Part shown: positions 25,151-35,088 of the stretch, in pieces
How positions within the stretch are numbered: the first letter of the stretch is position 1
Layout: each line of letters opens with the position of its first letter
Source: COE1 sp910588595
GTDB lineage: Bacteria; Bacillota; Clostridia; Lachnospirales; Lachnospiraceae
Assembly: GCA_948957135.1 (NCBI GenBank)
Contig: CARDBT010000008.1
Span: 1-64,000 of the forward strand
DNA: 64,000 nt
Reading direction: 5' to 3'
Program-made: the position numbers and the translations under genes
The notes under the pieces: model-generated
What the model was told of the DNA's origin: nothing
Databases searched by the model: none
Seen by the model: the letters and a program-made list of their open reading frames with translations, nothing else

Positions 25151-26722
25151 ATGAATATGGATCTGTTTGCACTTATTTTCAAAAAAATACCCAAACATAC
25201 GAGGGTGTGCTTCATATCAGGTGTTGTGATCGGGTGGGTGACGCACTTTTATATGTTGACAAACAAGTTTCCCAACTGGGATGATGCCAATAATATGCGT
25301 TCTTTTGGCAGCGGGGATTATCTTGGAAGGTGGTTTTTGAAGTATATCCATCCTCTCGGGGCAAGGTACAGCATTCCGGCAGTGCACGGCTTTTTGCTGA
25401 TACTGTGCATAGCTGTATCAGCCTGTCTGATTATGGAGATACTGCAGATAAAGAGCACGACGAGTGCTGTTCTGACAGCGGCTGTTTTAGAGACGTTCCC
25501 AAGTGTAGTGAGTACGATGACCTTTATGTTTATGGCGCACACATCGGGAATCGGCATACTCATGGTGGCACTGGCGGTGTATCTTTTGCGGCGGTATCGG
25601 TACGGCTGGCTGCCGTGTACGGCGCTCTTGATCTGTGTACTTGGGATATATCAGAGCTATATCAGCTTTGCGATCACCTTGATGCTGCTTGGCATGATCG
25701 CGGATATATTTCACGGTAAAAAGTTCAAAGAGATATTCAAGAAGGGGATCGTATGTGTTCTGGTGCTGGGCGTGGGCGTGCTTGTTTACATGAAACTGTC
25801 ACATGTGATCTACCCAAATCTGGACAATGAGACATATGGCGGTGTGGGCAACATGGGACAGATCGCGATTCGTGATATGCCGACGCTGATCGGAAGATGT
25901 TATAAGCGGTTTCTGGAATATTTCTTATGGAAGCCGTTTGCGTTTGTGAGCGGTACAGCGCAGGCTGCCAATATCGCCGTTTGCGTGCTTGCGGTCGCGC
26001 TTTTTGGATATCTGGCAGTGTCGAGGAAGATGTATCAGGATATACTGACATTTCTGATGCTGATCCTGCTGTGCGGTTTTGTGCCGCTGGCGGCAGCATT
26101 TATCTATTTTATGGCACCGGAAGTCAATTATTCGATGCTGATGCTGTATGCATATGCACTGATCTATGTGACCGTGCTTGCTCTCCTTGAGTACTGTGTG
26201 GAGGACTGGCATGAAAGACCGGTATCTGTCGGTTGGAGAAACGGGGTGCGGTATGCCGCCGTGACTGCAACTGTGCTGGCTGTAATTGTGAGCAGTTATA
26301 CTGATTACTTGTTGACCAACCGTGCATATCTGAGGACTCATTTTGCGACAGAGCGGGTGCAGCAGTACTTTAACAGGGTGATCGCCATGGTTGAGCGCAC
26401 AGAAGGGTATGAGAATGGAGATCGTGTCAAGATTCTAGGGGAGTTTTATTACAAGGACAATCCGAGCAGCGTCGAGATCGACGTTTTGGACTCGGAAGAT
26501 CTCAGGCAGCTTGACGGGGTAGCACTTGAGAACGGTCTGATCACGACCGGTGTGAGGGATAATTTTATCAGAATGTTTGTCGGCTTTGATCTGGCGGACA
26601 TCAGTTCCTCGGAGAAGGAAGCCATCATGGAGACAGCGGAGTACAAAAATATGCCGCTGTATCCCCAGGAGGGCTGCGTGCAGAAGATTCATGATATCTG
26701 GGTGGTAAAGATGTGTGAATGA
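25151..26722 (+). CDS. polytopic glucosyltransferase-domain (GtrII-like) membrane protein
   Basis: A 523-residue protein with about ten membrane helices and an early outside loop carrying NWDDANNMRSFGSGDYLGRW. This resembles the N-terminal loop and its acidic catalytic pair in GT-C enzymes of the GtrII/Glucos_trans_II family. Such proteins take a sugar from polyprenyl-phosphate on the outer face and attach it to a glycan. GtrB-like enzymes that could supply the donor lie at 31957 and 34146. It starts three bases after gmhB and overlaps the next frame. The transferred sugar is unknown. Confidence 0.75.
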   Translation: MNMDLFALIFKKIPKHTRVCFISGVVIGWVTHFYMLTNKFPNWDDANNMRSFGSGDYLGRWFLKYIHPLGARYSIPAVHGFLLILCIAVSACLIMEILQIKSTTSAVLTAAVLETFPSVVSTMTFMFMAHTSGIGILMVALAVYLLRRYRYGWLPCTALLICVLGIYQSYISFAITLMLLGMIADIFHGKKFKEIFKKGIVCVLVLGVGVLVYMKLSHVIYPNLDNETYGGVGNMGQIAIRDMPTLIGRCYKRFLEYFLWKPFAFVSGTAQAANIAVCVLAVALFGYLAVSRKMYQDILTFLMLILLCGFVPLAAAFIYFMAPEVNYSMLMLYAYALIYVTVLALLEYCVEDWHERPVSVGWRNGVRYAAVTATVLAVIVSSYTDYLLTNRAYLRTHFATERVQQYFNRVIAMVERTEGYENGDRVKILGEFYYKDNPSSVEIDVLDSEDLRQLDGVALENGLITTGVRDNFIRMFVGFDLADISSSEKEAIMETAEYKNMPLYPQEGCVQKIHDIWVVKMCE

Positions 26723-26741
26723 ATTCGAGAAGGAGAAAGAT

Positions 26742-28559
26742 ATGAAAGGGATGATAAGAGAACTGATTGTATTTTTTTTCGCAGCAGGCTCGACAGTCGC
26801 GTTGTTCGCAGATGTCGAGTCAACGGGGAATCTGTCCATGGCGCTCAATGGAGCTGGGATCCCGCAGCTGACGGCATTGGTGATACTGGTCTGCGTATAC
26901 AGGCGCATTTGGATAAAAAGGGATCTGCAGTTGCCGGCAGGAGGAAGGGAACAGATCGGATATGCAGTGACAGCCTGTTTGTTTACACTCGCTATGATCA
27001 TAGGAAAGGCACAGATCGCAGAGCCGGATCTGAAGTATCCTGTGTTTGCGGTCGTGCTGCTGATTGGCTATATGCCGTTTTTTTACACTGCGGTGTCCTA
27101 TATCGGCGGCTGGATCAGCAGTGCTGTGGATCAGGAGAGAGAATGCGGCAGGGTTTCTAAAGTGACGGCATGGCTTTTTGAGGATCATGTGATACTTGGT
27201 GTGATGCTGGTGATATTCCTCTGCAGGCTCCCGTATCTGATCGCATTTTATCCGTGCTCAATGTCGTGGGATGGCGGAGCGCAGATCTGCGAATTCTACG
27301 GAAGGGAAACGTTTACCAATCATCATCCGCCGATGCTCAGTTTTGTGTATGGGGCGATTGCTTTTTATTCACAGAAATGGGGAATTCCTGATCTTGGAAT
27401 GTTTTTGATCCCTCTGGGGCAGACGTGCCTTTCGGCGTTTGCGGTCGCAAAGACATATGAGCTCTTTAAGGACATGAAGGTTCCCTGCTGGATCAGGTGG
27501 GCAGGATTGGCTTATTATGGGCTGTTTACAGTCTGGTGCATTTTTGATGTTACAGTCATTAAAGACTCCATTTATTGGCCGCTCTCCCTTCTGTTTGCAG
27601 TGGAGATGGTCAGGTGTATAGTCAGGCAGGAAGAATTTTATGCAGGGAAGAGACATCTGCTTTTGATGCTTCTATATGGGGTTTTGATGACGCAGACAAG
27701 AAACAATGGAATTTTTGTGCTCCTGTTTGCAGTCCCGGTCCTGTTCGTGATCACAAGGAGAAACAAAAAGGGTTTGTTTCTTGGCTCCGCAGCCGCTATG
27801 TTTGTGGTGGTCTATCTCATCAATAATGTGCTCTATCCGTCGCTTGGCGTAGTGAGCATTGAGGTGAAAGAGGATGTGTACTGCATACTCTTTCAGCAGA
27901 CGGCAAAATACGGTCAGGATTACCCGGAGGATGTGACAGAGGAGGAACGCGCTTTTTTGGATACGATGTTTGACTATGATGAGCTTGTAAAAGTCTACAA
28001 CCCACAGCTTGCGGACTGGGTGAAGAACTGCCTAAAGATCTGTGAGGCAACGTCGGCGGATGGAACAAATGCCGAGTTTGCACAGATCAAAAATGAGTAT
28101 CTTAAAGTGTGGTATGCACAGCTCAAACGCCACCCGCTCTCCTATATCAATACGTTTCTCGAATGCTCTTATGGCTACTATTATCCGGAAGTCAAACCGT
28201 ATAAGGAGGGAAATGGATTCTACGAGATGGATCGGAACATGTTTACCAACGGAATGCATCCGGCACGTCAGAAAGAGGCGCTCGCACCGTTTCGGTTTCT
28301 GTTAGAACAACTTGGCAAGTCCGAGTATCTGCCAGGGATCGGACTGCTGTACTGCTGCGGGTTCTATACATGGTGTGTTGTCTTCGGGCTTGGATATCTG
28401 CTGATCAGGAGGAGATATCGCGAGGCAGCGATCGCAGTTCCGGCAGTTGTGAATATTTTGGTCTGCATGATCTCGCCGGTCAACACATGTATCAGGTATG
28501 CGATGCCGGTCATGTGTTTCGTGCCTGTACTCTATGCGGTGATATTTAGAAAGGAATAA
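26742..28559 (+). CDS. DUF6020-family polytopic membrane protein (probable GT-C)
   Basis: A 605-residue protein with about twelve membrane helices. A conserved loop near residues 175-205 (CSMSWDGGAQ, NHHPPMLSF) has the acidic and histidine residues seen in DUF6020 proteins, which look like GT-C glycosyltransferases of surface-polysaccharide loci. I chose ATG 26742, behind AGGAGAAAG; an in-frame ATG at 26715 overlaps the previous gene. A weak hairpin (ACCAGT/ACTGGT, 28577-28605) and a 100-base gap follow before the rhamnosidase gene. Confidence 0.7.
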   Translation: MKGMIRELIVFFFAAGSTVALFADVESTGNLSMALNGAGIPQLTALVILVCVYRRIWIKRDLQLPAGGREQIGYAVTACLFTLAMIIGKAQIAEPDLKYPVFAVVLLIGYMPFFYTAVSYIGGWISSAVDQERECGRVSKVTAWLFEDHVILGVMLVIFLCRLPYLIAFYPCSMSWDGGAQICEFYGRETFTNHHPPMLSFVYGAIAFYSQKWGIPDLGMFLIPLGQTCLSAFAVAKTYELFKDMKVPCWIRWAGLAYYGLFTVWCIFDVTVIKDSIYWPLSLLFAVEMVRCIVRQEEFYAGKRHLLLMLLYGVLMTQTRNNGIFVLLFAVPVLFVITRRNKKGLFLGSAAAMFVVVYLINNVLYPSLGVVSIEVKEDVYCILFQQTAKYGQDYPEDVTEEERAFLDTMFDYDELVKVYNPQLADWVKNCLKICEATSADGTNAEFAQIKNEYLKVWYAQLKRHPLSYINTFLECSYGYYYPEVKPYKEGNGFYEMDRNMFTNGMHPARQKEALAPFRFLLEQLGKSEYLPGIGLLYCCGFYTWCVVFGLGYLLIRRRYREAAIAVPAVVNILVCMISPVNTCIRYAMPVMCFVPVLYAVIFRKE

Positions 28560-28660
28560 ACAATAAAATTATATAGACCAGTTGCATCGAAGAAGTGTGA
28601 CTGGTTTATGTATATTTGTATTATTTTGATTAAGTACTACTGATCTAAAAAGGAGAAAAA

Positions 28661-31600
28661 ATGATTCGGGGAAGCCAAAGAACATATCTATTTCTGGTTC
28701 AGATACTATTTCTGGTGCTGATCGTTACAGGGTGCAATGACAAAAGTCTGACGGGTGGGCAGCCTGCAGTCCAGGAAAGTACAAACGATATCACCAAACT
28801 CACGGTAAACTTTGAGAAAAATCCGATTGGAATCGAGTGTAATCCACAGTTTGGATGGTGTTCGGAATCTGACGTGCAGGGGTATATGCAGACAGCGTAC
28901 AGAATAGTGGTGGCAGCGTCCGCAGAACAGCTGGACGAGCAGGAGTATGTGTGGGACAGCGGCAGGGTCGAATCCGGTATATCTGTCGCGGTGCCATATG
29001 GCGGATCTGCGCTTGAACCAGGAAAAAGCTATGTGTGGAAGGTGTTTGTGTGGGACAGGCAGGGCAGTCTGTCTGAAAGCGGTGAGGAAGCATCGTTTGA
29101 GATGGGACTGACTGACGGCGATTGGAGCGGTGCCTGCTGGATCGGGATCAGAGAGGGACAGGATGTACAAGGAAGGAATATGGCAGCGGACACAAAGTAT
29201 CAGATCGAGTATGATGTGCGGCTTGGAAAAACCAAATCCGGTCTTGTGTGGGGAATGGATACCAACCAGTATGGGGAATACATGAAGTGCAGCGTGGATA
29301 CGCTGGGGGAAAATATTGAATTTGCCATTGCAGAGTGTTCCGGCGCGGGTCCTGAGGTGAGTCACAACGTGCTGTTGAATGAACTTTTTCCTGACATCTT
29401 TGGCAGTCAGGATGCGTTTTGTAATACCGATCATCACATAAAACTGGAAATAGAAGGATGCGTGGTAAGAGGCAGCGTGGATGGAATATTGGTTTGGGAA
29501 AACGCGTCCACACAAAAAAGCAGGGAGTTGGAAAATATTGGACTGTGGACGAAAAGAGGAGCACATTATGCGTATTATGACAATATAGCGATCACGGATG
29601 ATGCCGGAGAAATCATTTGGCATGAAACATTTGACGATAGCAACAGGAACATATTTTCACCGCATCACATCAAAGTCAGGGACGGCTGGTGTGAGGCTTC
29701 GTCGGGTTTTATCCTCACGCCGGGAGTGCAGGAACCGGCTCCTATGCTGCGCTGCTGTTTTGGGAATGCGAGTGACAGCCGCATCTTGTCGGCAAGGCTT
29801 TATGCTGCATCATTGGGAGATTACAGGATATACTTAAATGGAAAGGATGTCTGTGGGGAATACCTGACGCCGGGAAGATCCATCTATAACCGGGAGATAT
29901 ATTACAGAACGTATGATGTCACAGCGTTTTTGGATGGCGGCAGTTCGGAGAACGTTCTCGGTGTAATGCTTGGACATGGAAGATATGATAAAGCAAACAA
30001 CAATTGGGGACATGATATCGCATTTCAGGCAAAGCTGGTGATCGATTATGAAGATGGGCGGTGCCAGACCATTGTCACGGATGAAAGCTGGCAGGTGTAT
30101 GATGATGGCCCGATCCGCAATGATGATATGTATCTTGGGGAGTACTATGATGCCGGGAAGGAACAGAATGGGTGGTGCAGGGAAGGATACAGTACAGATG
30201 GGTGGCAGCAGGCAGATCTGTTTTGGGAGTATGATAGACTCCATAAAAAAGCAGCGGAGGCTGCCGCTGTGAAATGTATTGGGACACTGAGTCCGGAAAG
30301 GGTGTCAGAACCAGTTCCTGGTCAATATGTGTATGATTTCGGGCAGAATTTTAATGGTAACTGCCAGTTCACATTGAGAGATACAGAGGATAGGAGGGGA
30401 CAGGTCGTAACCATCCGATATGCGGAGGCACTGAACAGCGAAACGCTTTCAGGATGTGATGATGAGATTGGTACGATCTTTACGGAAAATCTCTATATGG
30501 CTGACAACACAGACTATTATGTCATAGGAGGAACCGGCGAGGAGACCTACACACCGAGTTTTGTATGCCGCGGGTTCCGGTATGTGCAGATCTCGGGAGT
30601 AGACGAACCGATTCCGGCGAAGGATATCAGCGGGCTTGTGATCAGCACAGACAACAGGCGCACGGGGGAGTTCGTATGTTCGGATGAGAGCGTGAACAGA
30701 CTGTATGAGAGCATCTATTGGACACAGCTGAGCAATTATCTGGATGTTCCGGTCGACTGTCCGCAGCGGGACGAGCGTTTTGGATGGGCAGGCGACGTAC
30801 AGATCTTTGCCAATACGGCGGCATATAATGCGGATGTCCACAATTATCTGAAAAAGTATGTGCAAATGCTGATCGACTGCCAGGGTGAGGACGGCGCGTT
30901 TCCAGAGATCGCTCCAAGTGTCAGCGCGGACAGCAGCGCAAACGGATGGAGCGATGCGGGGATCATACTGGTCTGGGAGCTTTATCAACAGTATGGAGAC
31001 AGGGAGATCATCCGGGATAATCTGAGCGCGATGTGCAGGTATATGGATTATCTGGTTGATACAAGCGATGATTTCATACGCACACACCCTGGTTATAGCG
31101 ATCACAATGCCATCTCGACGCTCGATGATGATATCATAAATACCGCGCAGTGTGCATATGTGGCAAAGCTTTTGTCAAAAATGAGTGCAGATATTGGAGA
31201 AAATGACATTGCCAAGAAATATGATATGGTTTACAATCAATATAAAAAGGCGTGGCAGGAACGTTACATCAATGAGGACGGTTCGATCGACTGCTGGCTC
31301 CAGGCAGCGTATGCGCTTGGTCTGGCATATGGATTGTATCCCGAAGAACTGGAGGCGCAGGGTGCTGCCTGCCTGAATACTGCAGTGGCGGCAAATGATC
31401 ATCACTTGAATACCGGATATATCGGAACACAGTTTTTGCTGCCTGTGCTTTGCAGGTACGGATACGCTGACACTGCATACCGCATTTTACAGCAGGACAC
31501 ATATCCGTCATGGAACAATATGCTCTCATACGGTCAGACGACGCTCACGGAGTCATGGTTTACCTGTCAGGACCGCGGTGACGGTACGTATGCGATCAAT

Positions 31601-31942
31601 GGTTCCCTGAACCATCCCGGACTTGGAACGGTAGGACAATGGTTGTACAGTGATGTGCTGGGGATCAGAAGGGACGAGTCAAGTCCGGGATTCAAACATT
31701 TCTATCTGGAGCCGGTGGTGGGGAGCGGATTGACTTCTGCGTCAGGGAGTTATGAGAGTGTCTATGGGAGGATCGAAAGCAGCTGGAGACTGGAAGGGAA
31801 TGAAATGGTATTCTGTTTTACGATTCCGGCAAATACGACAGCAACGGTGTCCCTGCCGGATGAGCAGTACCGAAATATGGAGCTGGGTGCCGGCAGATAC
31901 GAATATCGTATAGCAGCGGATCAACAGATATCCGGAATATAA
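28661..31942 (+). CDS. surface lipoprotein alpha-L-rhamnosidase (GH78)
   Basis: A 1093-residue protein with a lipoprotein signal peptide: hydrophobic residues 8-22, lipobox VTGC, cysteine at 25. The mature part follows GH78 order: an N-terminal fibronectin-like domain (WDSGRV, KSYVWKVFVWD), a laminin-G/concanavalin-like insert, beta-sandwich domains (YDFGQNFNGN), the alpha/alpha barrel with acidic residues in DCPQRDERFGWAGD and NGWSDAG, and a C-terminal beta domain. It releases terminal rhamnose from glycans. A degradative rhamnosidase in a biosynthetic locus is unusual; it may trim or turn over the cell's own rhamnose-containing polymer, or it may be a scavenging gene captured here. A good AAAAAGGAG site precedes the start. 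Confidence 0.9.
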   Translation: MIRGSQRTYLFLVQILFLVLIVTGCNDKSLTGGQPAVQESTNDITKLTVNFEKNPIGIECNPQFGWCSESDVQGYMQTAYRIVVAASAEQLDEQEYVWDSGRVESGISVAVPYGGSALEPGKSYVWKVFVWDRQGSLSESGEEASFEMGLTDGDWSGACWIGIREGQDVQGRNMAADTKYQIEYDVRLGKTKSGLVWGMDTNQYGEYMKCSVDTLGENIEFAIAECSGAGPEVSHNVLLNELFPDIFGSQDAFCNTDHHIKLEIEGCVVRGSVDGILVWENASTQKSRELENIGLWTKRGAHYAYYDNIAITDDAGEIIWHETFDDSNRNIFSPHHIKVRDGWCEASSGFILTPGVQEPAPMLRCCFGNASDSRILSARLYAASLGDYRIYLNGKDVCGEYLTPGRSIYNREIYYRTYDVTAFLDGGSSENVLGVMLGHGRYDKANNNWGHDIAFQAKLVIDYEDGRCQTIVTDESWQVYDDGPIRNDDMYLGEYYDAGKEQNGWCREGYSTDGWQQADLFWEYDRLHKKAAEAAAVKCIGTLSPERVSEPVPGQYVYDFGQNFNGNCQFTLRDTEDRRGQVVTIRYAEALNSETLSGCDDEIGTIFTENLYMADNTDYYVIGGTGEETYTPSFVCRGFRYVQISGVDEPIPAKDISGLVISTDNRRTGEFVCSDESVNRLYESIYWTQLSNYLDVPVDCPQRDERFGWAGDVQIFANTAAYNADVHNYLKKYVQMLIDCQGEDGAFPEIAPSVSADSSANGWSDAGIILVWELYQQYGDREIIRDNLSAMCRYMDYLVDTSDDFIRTHPGYSDHNAISTLDDDIINTAQCAYVAKLLSKMSADIGENDIAKKYDMVYNQYKKAWQERYINEDGSIDCWLQAAYALGLAYGLYPEELEAQGAACLNTAVAANDHHLNTGYIGTQFLLPVLCRYGYADTAYRILQQDTYPSWNNMLSYGQTTLTESWFTCQDRGDGTYAINGSLNHPGLGTVGQWLYSDVLGIRRDESSPGFKHFYLEPVVGSGLTSASGSYESVYGRIESSWRLEGNEMVFCFTIPANTTATVSLPDEQYRNMELGAGRYEYRIAADQQISGI

Positions 31943-31956
31943 ATATATGGAAGGAC

Positions 31957-32967
31957 ATGACAAAGGTGGATAACAGTAGACAAAAGGGTATCCTCTACAT
32001 TGTGGTTCCCTGCTACAATGAAGAGGAAGCTTTGGAAACATCAGCACGAAGGCTTTTGGACAAACTTCATGAGCTGAAAGAGAGAGCGTTGATATCTGGT
32101 GAGAGCAGGATCGTTTTTGTGGACGATGGTTCAAGGGACACGACGTGGGACCTCATAAAAGGATTGTATGAGGCGCATGAGGAGATCAAAGGTCTTCGGT
32201 TTGCGCACAACAGGGGGCATCAGAATGCGATCCTTGCGGGGATGATGTACGCAAGAAAATATTGTGACTTTGCGATCACGATCGATGCGGATCTTCAGCA
32301 GGACATCAATGCCATGGAAAACTTTATCAGCGAGTATGCAGGCGGCAGTGAGATCGTGTACGGTGTGCGCAACTCCAGAAATACAGATGGGTTTTTTAAG
32401 AAATCATCTGCCACGTTATTCTATAAGATAATGACGCTAATGGGATGTAATATCTATGAGAATTCGGCAGATTACAGGCTGATGGGAACGAAAGCCCTAG
32501 AGGCACTGGCAGAGTACGATGAGGTCAATCTGTTTCTGCGCGGGATCATACCGGATATCGGTCTGAGATCTTCTGTCGTACATTTCGAGGTGTTTCCGCG
32601 TATGCAGGGGAAGTCCAAATATCCGCTGTCAAAGATGATCACACTGGCGGCAGATGGGATCACCTCGTTTAGCATCAAGCCGATACGCATGGTCTTTATG
32701 ATGGGGATCATGGCACTTTTGGTCGGTCTTGGCATGATTATACACATTGTATATGAACATTATTTCGGGTATACAGTCAGCGGCTGGTCATCGATATTGA
32801 TGTCGATCTGGGTGCTTGGGGGTGCGGTACTGCTGTCCCTTGGCATTATCGGAGAGTATGTAGGCAGAAACTACCTGGAGACGAAGCGCAGACCCCGATA
32901 TTATTTCTGGGAGATTCTCTCGAGAGATGAAAGGCAGAATGACCATGAAACAGGGAAAAAAGTATGA
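31957..32967 (+). CDS. GtrB/DPM1-like polyprenyl-phosphate glycosyltransferase
   Basis: A 336-residue GT2 enzyme. The GT-A domain has VPCYNEEE, FVDDGSRDTTW, and the metal motif TIDADLQQD. Acceptor-site residues follow (SADYRLM, LRGIIPDIG), and two C-terminal membrane helices span about 248-305. This is the GtrB layout: it puts a sugar from a nucleotide donor onto undecaprenyl phosphate on the inner face. The lipid-linked sugar would then be flipped, perhaps by the SMR pair at 44100-44817, and used by the GT-C proteins. It starts 14 bases after the rhamnosidase and overlaps the next gene. Confidence 0.88.
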   Translation: MTKVDNSRQKGILYIVVPCYNEEEALETSARRLLDKLHELKERALISGESRIVFVDDGSRDTTWDLIKGLYEAHEEIKGLRFAHNRGHQNAILAGMMYARKYCDFAITIDADLQQDINAMENFISEYAGGSEIVYGVRNSRNTDGFFKKSSATLFYKIMTLMGCNIYENSADYRLMGTKALEALAEYDEVNLFLRGIIPDIGLRSSVVHFEVFPRMQGKSKYPLSKMITLAADGITSFSIKPIRMVFMMGIMALLVGLGMIIHIVYEHYFGYTVSGWSSILMSIWVLGGAVLLSLGIIGEYVGRNYLETKRRPRYYFWEILSRDERQNDHETGKKV

Positions 32968-34096
32968 CAAGATCATGATCGGTGCAGGGCTCTATGGCCT
33001 TTATGCCGCGTATTTCTGTGCGAGATGCGGTCAGCATGTGCTGGTGCTGGAGTGCGAGGATGCACCGTTTAAGCGGGCGACGTACATCAACCAGGCGAGG
33101 GTGCATCAGGGGTATCATTATCCGCGCTCACTCTCGACTGCGATGAAGTCAGCAGGGTATTTTGCGCGCTTTAACAAGGACTATGGGTTCTGCATCAACC
33201 GAGAGTTCCAGAAAGTGTATGCCACCTCCAGCGAGTACTCGTGGTCCGATGGGGAGCAGTTTATGAAATTTTGCGAGGCAGCGCAGATTCCGTGCGAGGA
33301 ACTGAATCCCGGCAAATTTTTTAAGGAAGGGATGTGCGACGGCGCCTTTCTGACGAGAGAGTACACTTACGATGCCATGATTTTGAGAGACTTTTTCATG
33401 GAGAAGCTCGCAGAGATGGAAAGTCTGGTGGAGATTCATTTCAATGCCGCCATCGAGAGGATCGAAAAGGCGCAGGATGTATATGAACTGTATGTGAGGG
33501 AGAAGGACGGTGATACGCTGGCAGAATATCGGACAGGATTTGTGCTCAATGCCACATACGCGTCCACAAACCAGATCCTTGATCTGCTCGGATATGACAA
33601 GTTCAGCATAAAATATGAACTGTGTGAGATCATACTATGCGATGTCGATGACAGATTAAAAGAGTACGGTTTTACAGTGATGGATGGTCCGTTCTTTTCG
33701 ATCATGCCGTTTGGAAAGACGGGGCTGCATTCGCTCACATCAGTTACGTTCACGCCCCATGCGACAAGCTATGATGCGGTTCCGCAGTTTTCATGTCAGG
33801 CGGACAGCGGCGGGACCTGCAGCGGGAGCCGCCTTGGAAACTGTAACGACTGTAAGGCTAGACCGGCGACCGCGTTTCCATATATGGCAAACCTTGCGCG
33901 CAAGTACCTGCGGGAGGAATACGGATTTGCGTACAGGGACTCCCTGTTTTCAATGAAACCGATCCTGATGAGTTCCGAGATCGATGATTCGCGGCCGACG
34001 GTGGTCCGCACCTATTCTGCTGATCCGACATTTGTGGGGGTATTGTCAGGAAAGATCAATACTGTGTATGATCTGGATGAGATATTAGCCCTGTGA
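32939..34096 (+). CDS. FAD-dependent oxidoreductase (DAO-like), substrate unknown
   Basis: A 385-residue Rossmann-fold protein. The N-terminus has the dinucleotide loop GAGLYGLYAAYFCAR and, 20 residues on, the acidic ribose-binding LVLECED. A substrate-region stretch ARVHQGYHYPRS resembles amino-oxidase/UDP-galactopyranose mutase-like proteins of polysaccharide loci. A cysteine-rich patch near residues 285-305 (GGTCSG, GNCNDCKA) is unusual and could bind a metal. I do not know the substrate; modification of a lipid- or nucleotide-linked sugar is plausible. Several in-frame ATGs exist (32927, 32939, 32945); 32939 has AAAGG at best spacing. It overlaps the upstream GT2 gene. Confidence 0.7.
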   Translation: MTMKQGKKYDKIMIGAGLYGLYAAYFCARCGQHVLVLECEDAPFKRATYINQARVHQGYHYPRSLSTAMKSAGYFARFNKDYGFCINREFQKVYATSSEYSWSDGEQFMKFCEAAQIPCEELNPGKFFKEGMCDGAFLTREYTYDAMILRDFFMEKLAEMESLVEIHFNAAIERIEKAQDVYELYVREKDGDTLAEYRTGFVLNATYASTNQILDLLGYDKFSIKYELCEIILCDVDDRLKEYGFTVMDGPFFSIMPFGKTGLHSLTSVTFTPHATSYDAVPQFSCQADSGGTCSGSRLGNCNDCKARPATAFPYMANLARKYLREEYGFAYRDSLFSMKPILMSSEIDDSRPTVVRTYSADPTFVGVLSGKINTVYDLDEILAL

Positions 34097-34145
34097 ATCT
34101 GAGTGGATGACAGGTTTGCAAAATGAAGTGAGGAAAAGAGATTAC

Positions 34146-35087
34146 ATGAGTGATAAGGAAAAAAATTTTATGTCTGCGGTGCTCTACGTGCACAATGACG
34201 AGGCACGGATCGGGGATTTTCTGCATATGGTGGTGGAGGTGCTCGAAGACCATTTTGAACATGCGGAGATCATCTGTGTCAACGATTGTTCCCAGGACAA
34301 CAGTGTGGATATCGTGCGCAAGGTCAGCATGGGGGTGAAGAACACGACGGTGACGGTCCTGAATATGAGCTATTTCCATGGGGTGGAGACAGCTATGAAC
34401 GCGGGGATGGATCTGGCGATCGGGGATTTTGTGCTCGAGTTCGATGCCTGCGTGCAGGATTTCGAACCGGCAAAGATCATGGAGGCATACCATAAGACAT
34501 TGAAGGGTTATGATATTGTAAGCGCGTCTCCGGACAAAAAGCAGCGCTTTACCTCCCGATTGTTTTACGGGGTATTTAACAGGTTCACTGATTATTCCTA
34601 CCAGCTGGGAACAGAGCGCTTCCGCGTGCTCAGCCGCAGGGTGATCAACCGCGTCAGCAGCATGAACAAGTCCGTGCCGTACCGCAAGGCTGTGTATGCG
34701 AACTGCGGGCTAAAGACTGCAAATATAAGATATCAGACTATTGGCGTGCAGGCGGTCAGGGAGGACAGGGCAGAGCGCAAGTACCGGACAAAGCTTGCGG
34801 TCAACAGCATGATCCTGTTCACGGAGCTCGGATATCGGTTCTCTGTCACCATGACTGTTCTCATGATGCTGGTCGCGGTCGCGGTGGCAGTCTACTCGGC
34901 GGTGGTGTATCTGTTCAGCACACCTGTAGCAGGCTGGACGACAACGATCTTTTTCATGGCATTTGCCTTTTTTGGGCTGTTTGGGATACTCACCATTGTG
35001 ATCAAGTATCTTCAGATACTGGTCGACCTGGTGTTCCGGCGCAAGAAGTACAGTTTTGAAAGCATAGAAAAGATGGGAGGAAATTAA
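34146..35087 (+). CDS. GT2 glycosyltransferase with C-terminal membrane helices
   Basis: A 313-residue GT2 protein of the polyprenyl-phosphate transferase type. The donor site reads CVNDCSQDNS, and the usual DAD metal motif appears as EFDACVQDF, with cysteine where an aspartate is common. Two membrane helices occur at about residues 230-255 and 265-290. It is likely a partner or alternative to the GtrB-like protein at 31957. I chose ATG 34146, behind GAGGAAAAG; an upstream ATG at 34107 lacks a spaced ribosome site. Confidence 0.75.
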   Translation: MSDKEKNFMSAVLYVHNDEARIGDFLHMVVEVLEDHFEHAEIICVNDCSQDNSVDIVRKVSMGVKNTTVTVLNMSYFHGVETAMNAGMDLAIGDFVLEFDACVQDFEPAKIMEAYHKTLKGYDIVSASPDKKQRFTSRLFYGVFNRFTDYSYQLGTERFRVLSRRVINRVSSMNKSVPYRKAVYANCGLKTANIRYQTIGVQAVREDRAERKYRTKLAVNSMILFTELGYRFSVTMTVLMMLVAVAVAVYSAVVYLFSTPVAGWTTTIFFMAFAFFGLFGILTIVIKYLQILVDLVFRRKKYSFESIEKMGGN

Positions 35088-35088
35088 T

